This document shows positions 18,139-26,163 of a stretch of DNA of 64,000 nt, piece after piece. The translations under genes and the position numbers were made by a program. Each line of letters starts with the position of its first letter. Position 1 is the first letter of the stretch. The DNA is from Silvanigrella paludirubra. GTDB lineage: Bacteria > Bdellovibrionota_B > Oligoflexia > Silvanigrellales > Silvanigrellaceae. Location: contig NZ_WFLM01000002.1 in assembly GCF_009208775.1 (NCBI RefSeq), positions 62,001-126,000 on the forward strand, written 5' to 3'. The notes beneath the pieces were generated by a model. That model saw only the letters and a program-made list of their open reading frames with translations, did not search any database and was not told the origin of the DNA.

Positions 18139-18782
18139 AAAAACATTCCTATTGTAAAGTTGTAATTATATATCTCATAGTTACCAGTATTAGCAGAAAA
18201 GCTATTCCCAAAAGTGTCCTTATAACTATCACATTCCATATAACCTCTTGAATAAATAGCTGAAGGACCAAAATAAAACATCCCTAATTTAAATAAAACG
18301 GAAAAGCCTAAACCATATAATAAATTTGTTGTTACGTTAGGATTCCCTGATATTGTAGTTCCAGAAAATGTGGTATCTCTATTCCAATAATTATAAACTC
18401 CATAGTACCCATATGGATTTAATTGAAAATCAACAAAGGAAAAAGAGAGCTTATAGGCAAAATCTAGTCCAGCATAAATTGCATTGAATGTTGAATTGAT
18501 TGCTCCATTAGGATTATCTAATGCACCAGAAGTACTTGTTGCATATTCATATTTTCCACCTACTCCAAAAGAAAAACTACTACTTAAAGGAAATAATAAT
18601 TTTGCTGAGCCGTTATATCCTTGATAAGAATTCCCAGCTATCACAATTTGTGAATATCCCCCACTTAATAAAAAATCGACTTTGTTTTCAGAACCTGAAG
18701 AACTACTTGATTCATATTCTTGAGAGAATATAGGAGAACAAATTAAATTAATTAAAAATGCTAAAATTATTTTTTTTAACAT
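18135..18782 (-). CDS. Outer-membrane beta-barrel protein, unknown function
   Basis: The 215-residue protein has a signal peptide (MLKKIILAFLINLICSPIFSQ) and a Ser-rich mature N-terminus. Alternating amphipathic strands follow (FLLSGGYSQIVIAG, FSFGVGGKYEYATS, GLDFAYKLSFSFVDF, LYGLGFSVLFKLGMFYFGPS), and the end YNFTIGMFL resembles an outer-membrane barrel C-terminus. The size suggests about eight strands. The frame extends to a GTG at 18797, but ATG 18782 has a GAGGG box five bases upstream. It is translationally coupled to the RCC1 lipoprotein. Confidence 0.75.
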   Translation of the reverse strand: MLKKIILAFLINLICSPIFSQEYESSSSSGSENKVDFLLSGGYSQIVIAGNSYQGYNGSAKLLFPLSSSFSFGVGGKYEYATSTSGALDNPNGAINSTFNAIYAGLDFAYKLSFSFVDFQLNPYGYYGVYNYWNRDTTFSGTTISGNPNVTTNLLYGLGFSVLFKLGMFYFGPSAIYSRGYMECDSYKDTFGNSFSANTGNYEIYNYNFTIGMFL

Positions 18783-18846
18783 TAATCCCTCATTCACATT
18801 TAATTATTTATAAAATATTTTATATTTATTTAAAGAAAAAACAAAA

Positions 18847-18888
18847 GAAGAAAGTATCTAGTGATATCTATAACTAGATACTTTCTTC
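18847..18888 (-). terminator. Terminator of the AAA+ regulator gene
   Basis: Perfect 16-base arms (18847-18862 and 18873-18888; GAAGAAAGTATCTAGT and its complement) surround a 10-base loop. Minus-strand sequence after the stem is TTTTGTTTTTTCTT. The stem also precedes a T tract on the plus strand, so it may act both ways. Confidence 0.8.
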
Positions 18889-18909
18889 CTATTTTTTTAA
18901 AATTAAGAA

Positions 18910-20376
18910 TTAAGGGCTATCTTCTGTTGATATATTTACGAAATCTATTGCTTCAAAATCAGGGTTTTCATTTCCTAATCCATCAAAAATTGTAAAAGCA
19001 GAATTTCTCTTTACCCTGCCTGTTTCATTTTTAATAGGTGAAGAAGTGGCTCTCTTTTTTAACTTTTCTACTAATGTTGTTCTATTCATAGAAAGCAATT
19101 GAGCTGCTCTATTTTTATTATGATTAGTTCTTCTTAAAGCTTCAGAAATTAATCTATTTTCAAATTCCTCTACTACTCTATAAAAATCAATTCCCGATCC
19201 TAAATCAATTTCTTTTTTGATAAATTGATCAATTTCACTAGGAAGGTCTTCAAACATAGAAGGTCTATTAATTTGATTATGAACCTGATTTCCAGATTGA
19301 GATTGAGAAAAATTCGGATTATAATTTTGCTGATTTGAATTTAATTGCGAATAATTATTATTCATTATGGATGAATTATTTTGGCTCTTAGAAAGAGTTG
19401 AGCTATGATTATTCTGTAAATTATTTTCTTTAGCAATTTGTTGATTATAATTTCCGTGAGATTGAATATTTTGATGAGACATTTTAGAATATTGATTTAT
19501 ATTCGGCTGTGATAAATTATGGTATGAGTTTTGATTACTCATAGATAATGAAGATAAATTTTGTTGAGCTTGAGTAGTTCTATCATAAAATGCATCAATA
19601 TTATCTGTTACTAAATTTCTTAATCGTGGTGGTAGGTCACAAATATCAATACTTCCTGAATTTTTTAAAACAACAATGCGCTCAATTAAGTTTTCTAGTT
19701 CTTGCGTATTATGTGTCCATGAATTTTGCAAAAGAGCATTCATAGCATCATGCGAAATACCGAGAATTTTTTTGGATTTTAGTTGATTGAATTTTTGAAC
19801 AAAAAATTCAGCTAAAATAGGAATATCTTCCCTTCTTTCTCTAATTGGAGGAAGATAAATAGAAGAGGTTGAAAGTTTATAAAATAAATCTTCTAAAAAC
19901 ACGCCTCTTTTTACCAAATGCTCTAAATCGACAGAAGTGGAACAAATCACTCTAACATTAATCGGAGTTTCCGTTTTAGCTCCAAAACTTTTAATCACAC
20001 CTTCGTTCATTGCTTTTAATAAAGACAACTGAAGTTTAGTTGTTAATTTACCAACTTCATCAATATAAAGAGTACCACCATCAGCTTCTACAAAATAACC
20101 AGGTCGTGCTTGAGTGTTACCTTGAAAATAGCCTACTTCATAACCAAATAGATCCAATTCTAAACTTTCTTCATTTCCCGTTCCACATTTTACTGGAATA
20201 AGACTCCCTTTATTTCGAGGAGATCTTTCATGAATTATTTTAGCAATCGCATCTTTCCCTGTCCCTGGTTCACCTGTTATTAAAACCGCAGAATTTGTTT
20301 CAGCGACTTTATATACCAGATGTTGAACATGCCGAATAATGGCACTTGAACCCATAAGCGCATAAGATCCGTTCAC
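18910..20376 (-). CDS. NtrC-type AAA+ transcriptional regulator with degenerate sigma-54 loop and N/Q-rich linker
   Basis: This protein has 488 residues and no receiver domain. The AAA+ domain has Walker A GEPGTGKD (35-42) and Walker B GGTLYIDE (100-107). The sigma-54-contacting GAFTGA loop reads GYFQGN (82-87), and the arginine-finger segment reads GVFLEDLFYKL (L161, K167 where arginines are usual). A linker at 269-369 is extremely Asn/Gln/Ser-rich. A Fis-type helix-turn-helix follows (about 409-442, NRAAQLLSMNRTTLVEKL). The start is GTG with a GGGAGGAG box just upstream. It probably regulates without classic sigma-54 activation, as TyrR does; targets are unknown. Confidence 0.85.
   Translation of the reverse strand: MNGSYALMGSSAIIRHVQHLVYKVAETNSAVLITGEPGTGKDAIAKIIHERSPRNKGSLIPVKCGTGNEESLELDLFGYEVGYFQGNTQARPGYFVEADGGTLYIDEVGKLTTKLQLSLLKAMNEGVIKSFGAKTETPINVRVICSTSVDLEHLVKRGVFLEDLFYKLSTSSIYLPPIRERREDIPILAEFFVQKFNQLKSKKILGISHDAMNALLQNSWTHNTQELENLIERIVVLKNSGSIDICDLPPRLRNLVTDNIDAFYDRTTQAQQNLSSLSMSNQNSYHNLSQPNINQYSKMSHQNIQSHGNYNQQIAKENNLQNNHSSTLSKSQNNSSIMNNNYSQLNSNQQNYNPNFSQSQSGNQVHNQINRPSMFEDLPSEIDQFIKKEIDLGSGIDFYRVVEEFENRLISEALRRTNHNKNRAAQLLSMNRTTLVEKLKKRATSSPIKNETGRVKRNSAFTIFDGLGNENPDFEAIDFVNISTEDSP
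19270..19572 (-). other. Segment encoding the N/Q-rich low-complexity linker
   Basis: This stretch codes for residues 269-369 of the AAA+ regulator. By my count 25 of the 101 residues are Asn, 19 Gln and about 20 Ser, with scattered Tyr and His and almost no charge. That composition is typical of prion-like domains. Confidence 0.8.
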
Positions 20377-20546
20377 GGACTCCTCCCTAAAGCATTAATG
20401 GCATGACCAATTAAGGATCATTCTAAAAAAATTATTTATAAGGGTTTACTAAGTTAGATTATTGCACCTTGTAAATATTTAAACAAGACCACAAATGGGA
20501 GTTTTTTCGGCAAAACTTCTAAGGGGTTCTAAAAAGTAAATAATAC

Positions 20547-22472
20547 TTAGAAAAAGACCACATCTCCTTTTACGAGAGACTCATCATCGGCAGCTGGTGC
20601 GCTACCCGCCGATGATTCTGCTGGTTTTTGAGGCGCTGCAGCAGGTGCTTTGGGCGGTGCGCTTGCTTTGGGAGGAGCGCTTGAAGGAGGTGTTGATTGT
20701 GGAGGTGTTCCTGCAGGCGATGAAGGGGGTGGAGTTCCTCCACCAGATGATCCACCCCCACCTCCACTTGTACCACCTTCGTTAGATCCGCCACCTCCGT
20801 GTTGATGAGCTGCTTTTAAAGCAAGAGCATCATTTTGAAGCGCTTTATTTAAAAGTTCTTCTATATTAATTTTGATTTTATCAAGAGGCTGTAGTGCCTG
20901 ATCGATCTGTTGTTTCGTTATGTCTTGGAATTGTAAGCTTAATATAATTTGATCAATGTTCTTTGCAACACTTTCAGAACTTGCTACTGCATTTGAAATT
21001 AATTTAGTAAACACCTCCGTACTTTCTTCAGCAGTGCGAACAAGTTCATTCACAGCATGATCCACATGCGTCTTTTTCTCTGTATTTTTCTTTAAGTTTT
21101 CTAATAAACTTCTACTAATATCTCTCACACTAGAGTTCACTTTTCCAACAATTTGAATAATGTTGTTACTTGCAAGACTTGTTCTATCTGAAAGCTTACG
21201 AACTTCTTCTGCAACCACTGAGAAACCACGACCATGCTCGCCCGCTCTCGCCGCTTCAATTGCCGCGTTCAGAGCTAGTAAGTTTGTTTGGTCAGAGATG
21301 TATTGAATTTCATCACTAATTTTATTAATTTCTGCTGTATTTACGAGAATGGTATCAATTGCCTGAGAATAATCCATATTTAATTTTGAGTTATGCTCTA
21401 ACATTTCAATCATTTCACGTAACAAGGATAAACTACTTTGAATCACTTCACTTAAAGATGTATTACTATTGTTACCTTTTCCACCCCTAAACTGTGCGGA
21501 TATTTCATTAGATTCTTCTAAGTGTTCTTGTGCTTTTTCATAAATAAATCTTACTTTATCCCCAATTTCTATAGCACTTCTTTCCGTTTGATGAGTTACG
21601 TTATGAAGCTGATTTGTCATTTCAGGTACTAAGGATATAATTTCTTCTAAACGTTGCACCTGTTCGCTCACACCAAGTTCTTTTTGAGATGCATCTAATT
21701 GAAGTCTTGCTAATTTATTTTGTTGATCAAGACCTCTTTCTTCTGCTAGAACAGCTCTACTTTCTAGAGATTTAGCTAAAGAATCAAATTCACGTTTTTG
21801 ATCTTGGAGTTTTTTATTCATGCTCTCAGCGCTTGATTTCCAAAACTCCATATTTTTTTGCGCTTGAACATTTTTAGATTGAAATTCATGTTGCAAAGTA
21901 GACAATCTTGTATTGTTAACTTCTTCCATATGTAATAGTTGATGCCTGAGTGCAATAATTTCTCTTTGTAATAATTCTTCTTTTGTTGCTGCATCTTTTG
22001 ATCTAGATGATGGCGCAGAAGTAATAGAAGGAATTGATGATGCTTGTTCAAAAGATTTCTTCTTAGAATCCAAATCATCTTTATTTTTTTGTATTTCTTT
22101 TTCACGAGAAGAAATTTCTTTTTCTCTTAGAGCCAATTCTTTTTCTTTTGTTAATAACTCTTTTTCTTTTAACTCAAGATTTTTATCTTTTTCATGTGAA
22201 GATCTATCGCCACCACCTTGGGAAGATGATTCTAATTCCTCACGTATAGCTCTTGCTGCATCATTAGCAATTTTATCAAGATCATGTGTTAGTATTTCAT
22301 CAATTCGTTTCCTTACTGAGAAAAACCAGACATAAGATAATAAAAATAAAACAACACTAACCGCTGTTGTTAACATCCAATCAGTTGATAAAAACCCAGT
22401 TGCAGCAATTGCAACAGCGCCAATAATAGCAATTAATACAAATATTGTTGGTTTAAATCGGATTTCTTCCAT
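20547..22472 (-). CDS. Methyl-accepting chemotaxis-like protein lacking a periplasmic sensor domain
   Basis: The 641-residue protein starts at ATG 22472, with GGAG seven bases upstream; the frame is open to 22643, but that part looks non-coding. Two closely spaced hydrophobic segments (about 7-52) anchor it with almost no periplasmic loop. A long Glu/Lys coiled coil follows, then the MCP signalling hairpin with [22 protein letters not shown] near 403-422. The C-terminus is a Gly-rich then Pro/Ala-rich tail ending GDVVFF. It would signal to a CheA/CheW-type system from an intracellular cue. No che genes are in the window. It is divergent from the phosphatase gene. Confidence 0.87.
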   Translation of the reverse strand: MEEIRFKPTIFVLIAIIGAVAIAATGFLSTDWMLTTAVSVVLFLLSYVWFFSVRKRIDEILTHDLDKIANDAARAIREELESSSQGGGDRSSHEKDKNLELKEKELLTKEKELALREKEISSREKEIQKNKDDLDSKKKSFEQASSIPSITSAPSSRSKDAATKEELLQREIIALRHQLLHMEEVNNTRLSTLQHEFQSKNVQAQKNMEFWKSSAESMNKKLQDQKREFDSLAKSLESRAVLAEERGLDQQNKLARLQLDASQKELGVSEQVQRLEEIISLVPEMTNQLHNVTHQTERSAIEIGDKVRFIYEKAQEHLEESNEISAQFRGGKGNNSNTSLSEVIQSSLSLLREMIEMLEHNSKLNMDYSQAIDTILVNTAEINKISDEIQYISDQTNLLALNAAIEAARAGEHGRGFSVVAEEVRKLSDRTSLASNNIIQIVGKVNSSVRDISRSLLENLKKNTEKKTHVDHAVNELVRTAEESTEVFTKLISNAVASSESVAKNIDQIILSLQFQDITKQQIDQALQPLDKIKINIEELLNKALQNDALALKAAHQHGGGGSNEGGTSGGGGGSSGGGTPPPSSPAGTPPQSTPPSSAPPKASAPPKAPAAAPQKPAESSAGSAPAADDESLVKGDVVFF

Positions 22473-22643
22473 GAAGCGCTCCAGCCGCAGTCGAAAATTC
22501 AAATACGTTCCGTTCATCGGATAATGTAACATCTTTATGAGGAGCCACAGTATTGACATAGTGAAAGAAGATTTCAAAGTTTCATTTAACTGACATCTCT
22601 TTTTAAACGATAAGTCTAGGATGAAGTTAAGGAGAATTTTCAA

Positions 22644-24269
22644 TTGAGTTTTATAACAATTGAAGACATTATAAAAAAGTGGACCTTAAAGCTTACAGAA
22701 ATGCTAAAAAATCTGTATCGCTTTGTAGGTTTTATTATTTTTATTGGAATTTTGGGAAATTATTTAGTTCCAAATTTAATGTTTAATATTTTAGTAATTA
22801 TTGTTATTATTATTTGCGGATTATTTTCATATTTAATGACCCAAAAAGTTCAATTATTAATGAAAGAGTGGCACGAAGAATTTACAAATCCTACTGAAAA
22901 ACTTTTACAGACCATTCAAATGGTCTCAATGCAAAAATTAGACTTATTACCTGAAGAACAATTAAATAGTTTCACCTCTGAGTCTCATTTAAAACTTTTA
23001 GAAGTGGCCAGAGGAATTCTAGAACACCAAAGATTTATTGACCAAGTTGTAGATAATATGTTTGAAATGATGTTTCTTTTAAACCAAGATGGAATAATCA
23101 TGAAAGCCAATAAATCGGCATGTGAAACAACACATTTTTCACAATCTGACCTTATTGGACAACATATTCGAAAACTATTTCCTCATGCCGAAAGTCTTGT
23201 TGATTACTATTTAGAACTTGAAATTCAATTTACAACCCAAGGCTTTGTTAGAGATGTTGAAGTTTTTGTTCAAACTTCTGAAGGAGAATTGTTACCTTTT
23301 TCTATTAACGGGGTTAAAATTGAAAGCACAACAGGAGTCTTATTAGGCTATACAATGATAGCAAAAAACCAAGCTGAAACCGTAAGACTTTTTAACCAAG
23401 TAAACAAAAGTAACTATGAACTTGGTAGAGCAAACGAAGAGCTTGCTAAACGTTACGACCAAATCAAAAAGGAGATAGAAGAAAAAGAAGGACAGAGAAG
23501 AACTTTAGAGATGGAATTAGCCACAAGCCAACTTGTCCAAAAAACTTTTTTGCCTCAAGTAGCGCCAGAACACCCAAATGTAGACTGTGCTGGTACGGCT
23601 ATTCCTGCTGCATTTTGCGGAGGAGATTGGTGGAATACTGTAACATTAAAAGACAAATTTTTTGTTTTTATCGCCGATGTGACTGGTCACGGTACAGCAA
23701 GTGCCATGGTAACAGCGGCTGTTTCTGGTTACTTTGTTTCAGTTAAGAGCAAACTCTTTGCAGGAGAAAACCTAGATGTTGATGACATTCTTTCAGGATT
23801 TGATACAGTGCTTTCTAGCATGGGTCATAGTGACGTAAGTTACAACATGACTTGTTTTTCATGTGTATTTGATTTTGAAAAGAAAGTTATCCGATTTGCA
23901 AATGCAGGGCATAATTTTCCTTTGTTAATTAGGGAAGATAAAAAGGTGGAAACACTTATAGCTAGTGGGAATCGTTTAGGAAATATTGGGGCAACCCGTA
24001 TTGACAATAAAGTATTTGAAAAAAAAGAAATTCCTATGGCTGGCGGTGAATTTATCTTTTTCTATACTGATGGATTAATAGAAAACAAAAATGACAAAGA
24101 TGAGGAGTATGGCAAACGACGCCTCAGAAAGTTCATTGAAAAAAACTACACAAAAGCTAGTTCTGAATTCATTTCGCTGCTTTTACAAGATAGCCTTGAG
24201 TTTTATGGCGCAGGAAAAGCACTTGAGGACGACATAACTGTGGTCGTTACCAAAATAAAACAACCTTAA
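22644..24269 (+). CDS. Membrane PAS-SpoIIE (PP2C-type) serine/threonine phosphatase
   Basis: The 541-residue protein has two N-terminal membrane segments (about 28-70), a PAS domain (about 130-245; [19 protein letters not shown]) and a coiled linker. The SpoIIE/RsbU phosphatase domain shows [53 protein letters not shown] and the final DDITVVV; the aspartates needed for metal binding are present. Such proteins dephosphorylate anti-sigma-factor antagonists or similar partners. Start is TTG with AAGGAG upstream. It ends 17 bp before gspC1, so it is probably transcribed with the secretion genes. Confidence 0.88.
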   Translation: MSFITIEDIIKKWTLKLTEMLKNLYRFVGFIIFIGILGNYLVPNLMFNILVIIVIIICGLFSYLMTQKVQLLMKEWHEEFTNPTEKLLQTIQMVSMQKLDLLPEEQLNSFTSESHLKLLEVARGILEHQRFIDQVVDNMFEMMFLLNQDGIIMKANKSACETTHFSQSDLIGQHIRKLFPHAESLVDYYLELEIQFTTQGFVRDVEVFVQTSEGELLPFSINGVKIESTTGVLLGYTMIAKNQAETVRLFNQVNKSNYELGRANEELAKRYDQIKKEIEEKEGQRRTLEMELATSQLVQKTFLPQVAPEHPNVDCAGTAIPAAFCGGDWWNTVTLKDKFFVFIADVTGHGTASAMVTAAVSGYFVSVKSKLFAGENLDVDDILSGFDTVLSSMGHSDVSYNMTCFSCVFDFEKKVIRFANAGHNFPLLIREDKKVETLIASGNRLGNIGATRIDNKVFEKKEIPMAGGEFIFFYTDGLIENKNDKDEEYGKRRLRKFIEKNYTKASSEFISLLLQDSLEFYGAGKALEDDITVVVTKIKQP

Positions 24270-24286
24270 TTTAAGAATTAGTGAAA

Positions 24287-25210
24287 ATGATTCAAATTGC
24301 TTCTAAACTTAAATACAAGTTATTTTCTTCTGACGCGAGTATACCGCCTGCAGAAAAGGTAACTCCTGTATTTTACACAATTGCAGGAATAGCTTTTTTA
24401 TTTGGAATTACAACTACTTTACTTAATCTTTTTTGGAAAACAAACCCACCCACACAAAAAAAACCAATTGCTACCGTCGAACGAGAAAATGAAAAAGGAA
24501 ATACAGATCTTTACTCTATTATTAACAGAAATTTATTTAATATCAAGGGATTAATCCCAGACGCAGAAGAGGATGGGAGTAAAGCATGCTCCCTTGAGCC
24601 GTTTAAATCCAATTTACCTTATAAAATTTCGGGAATTCTTTTTGGAGGCACATCTGAAACAAGTTTAGTTGTATTTGACTCAGGAACAAACCCTGTTTTT
24701 AAACAAGGCGACTCACTTCCTCAAGGAGGAGTTCTCTATTCTATTGAAAAAAATAGAATTTTAGTCACAAACAAAAACTGCCCCGAATTCATTGAGCTTA
24801 CATCTCCACCACCACCCGATGCGCGATCTCGCTCTCCACAAAACGCTTCTGGCGCTAATTACAAAGAAGATGGATTTGAAAGAAATGGAAATGCAACAAC
24901 GGCCTCAAAACAATGGGTTAATAATATTTTAACAAATGATTTTGCAAAAACCCTTGAAGAAGCAAAGGCAAGCCCTAATTTAGTAGGGGGGCAGGTAAAA
25001 GGATTCGTTATTACAAATATCACTCAAAATAGTGTTTATGCAAAACTTGGCTTAAAAGATGGAGATATCGTATCAGCAATTAATGGGATTGAATTAAATG
25101 ATGCGGCACGTGCCATTCAAACATTAAATTCCATGCGAAATGAAAATACAATTGATCTCCAAATTATGCGTGGCGGTCAGCCAATTTCTTTTAAAGTGAA
25201 CGTCCAATGA
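24287..25210 (+). CDS. gspC: Type II secretion protein GspC, first copy
   Basis: About 307 residues. A single inner-membrane segment (FYTIAGIAFLFGITTTLL) is followed by the family motif YSIINRNLFNIKG, a homology-region domain (YKISGILFGGTSETSLVVF, FKQGDSLPQGGVLYSI) and a C-terminal PDZ domain (GFVITNITQNSVYAKLGLKDGDIVSAINGIEL). GspC links the inner-membrane platform to the secretin and helps select substrates. The start is either GTG 24281 or ATG 24287, with no strong ribosome site for either. Its stop overlaps the next gene by four bases. Confidence 0.85.
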   Translation: MIQIASKLKYKLFSSDASIPPAEKVTPVFYTIAGIAFLFGITTTLLNLFWKTNPPTQKKPIATVERENEKGNTDLYSIINRNLFNIKGLIPDAEEDGSKACSLEPFKSNLPYKISGILFGGTSETSLVVFDSGTNPVFKQGDSLPQGGVLYSIEKNRILVTNKNCPEFIELTSPPPPDARSRSPQNASGANYKEDGFERNGNATTASKQWVNNILTNDFAKTLEEAKASPNLVGGQVKGFVITNITQNSVYAKLGLKDGDIVSAINGIELNDAARAIQTLNSMRNENTIDLQIMRGGQPISFKVNVQ

Positions 25211-26163
25211 CACAAAAAACAAATGATCAGAAAGACATAAGCTCAGTTTCTAACAACAATTTTTTAAAAAGTTGGAATCATAAAAATATTTTAGTTTTTA
25301 GAAAATATTTTTTTATTTGTTCAGGTATATTCATAGGATCTGTAATATTAAATACAATTATTTCTATGAAGCTAATAAAACCATTAAAAAGCTCCAACGA
25401 AATACTTGTATATTCTGCTTCAAAAAGCTCTGGTCAGTCCTATATTCAACTGAGAAAATCAATAATTTCTAGAAATATTTTAAATAGATCAGGGGCCATT
25501 CCTTCGGAAGATTTAGATGATAATCCTTTAGGATTAATAAAGAATTTTGAAGAAGTTCCCTGTAGTAACCAAGATGAAAAGCTACCCGTTGAACTTGTGG
25601 GCATTCTTTTCACTGGCAATCCCAAGACGAATTTAGTAACATTTAAAGACTCTAGAGTAGAAACAGCAGATGTTTATAGAGAAGGGCAACATATCATTGA
25701 ATACGACGCCTATGAAATATACAAAATTGCTAGCCCCTCAGCCGTACAATTACGCAATCAAAACAAAAAAATATGTCTATTTACAGGCTCTCAACAAAGA
25801 ACTGCAGCAAAAAAACCAGAAGATATCTCTGGAAATGAAGATCAAGTTACTGAATTAGATTCTGAGTTTGTTAGTGAACAAATTGGCCCTGGATTTTCCA
25901 GAATACTAAATTCAGCAAGGCTTGTACCCGAATCTGTGAATGGAAAAACGATAGGTTTTAAAATATATGGTATTACTTCGGGAAGTTTGTTTGAAAAAAT
26001 AAAACTAGAAAACGGAGATGTAATCACAAGTGTTAATGGAATTAATCTAGAAGATCCTTCGCAAGGCTTTAAAATCTATGAAGCTCTGCAAGATGAAACA
26101 AATATTACTTTGCAAATTAAAAGGGCTGGCGGACAGATGACTAAAAAGGTAACAGTTAGATGA
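25207..26163 (+). CDS. gspC: Second GspC-like PDZ protein
   Basis: The 318-residue protein has the same architecture as its upstream neighbour: one membrane segment (YFFICSGIFIGSVILN), an IISRNILNRSG motif, a homology-region domain (VELVGILFTGNPKTNLVTF) and a C-terminal PDZ domain (GFKIYGITSGSLFEKIKLENGDVITSVNGINL). The two are clearly paralogous but diverged. It overlaps gspC1 and gspD by four bases each, so all three are coupled. It may form a mixed GspC ring or serve a different substrate set; neither can be shown from sequence. Confidence 0.8.
   Translation: MTQKTNDQKDISSVSNNNFLKSWNHKNILVFRKYFFICSGIFIGSVILNTIISMKLIKPLKSSNEILVYSASKSSGQSYIQLRKSIISRNILNRSGAIPSEDLDDNPLGLIKNFEEVPCSNQDEKLPVELVGILFTGNPKTNLVTFKDSRVETADVYREGQHIIEYDAYEIYKIASPSAVQLRNQNKKICLFTGSQQRTAAKKPEDISGNEDQVTELDSEFVSEQIGPGFSRILNSARLVPESVNGKTIGFKIYGITSGSLFEKIKLENGDVITSVNGINLEDPSQGFKIYEALQDETNITLQIKRAGGQMTKKVTVR

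Noticed and set aside
18910-20376. Ordinary sigma-54 activator
   Set aside because: The GAFTGA loop and arginine-finger positions are not conserved, so I describe it as an atypical NtrC-type protein.
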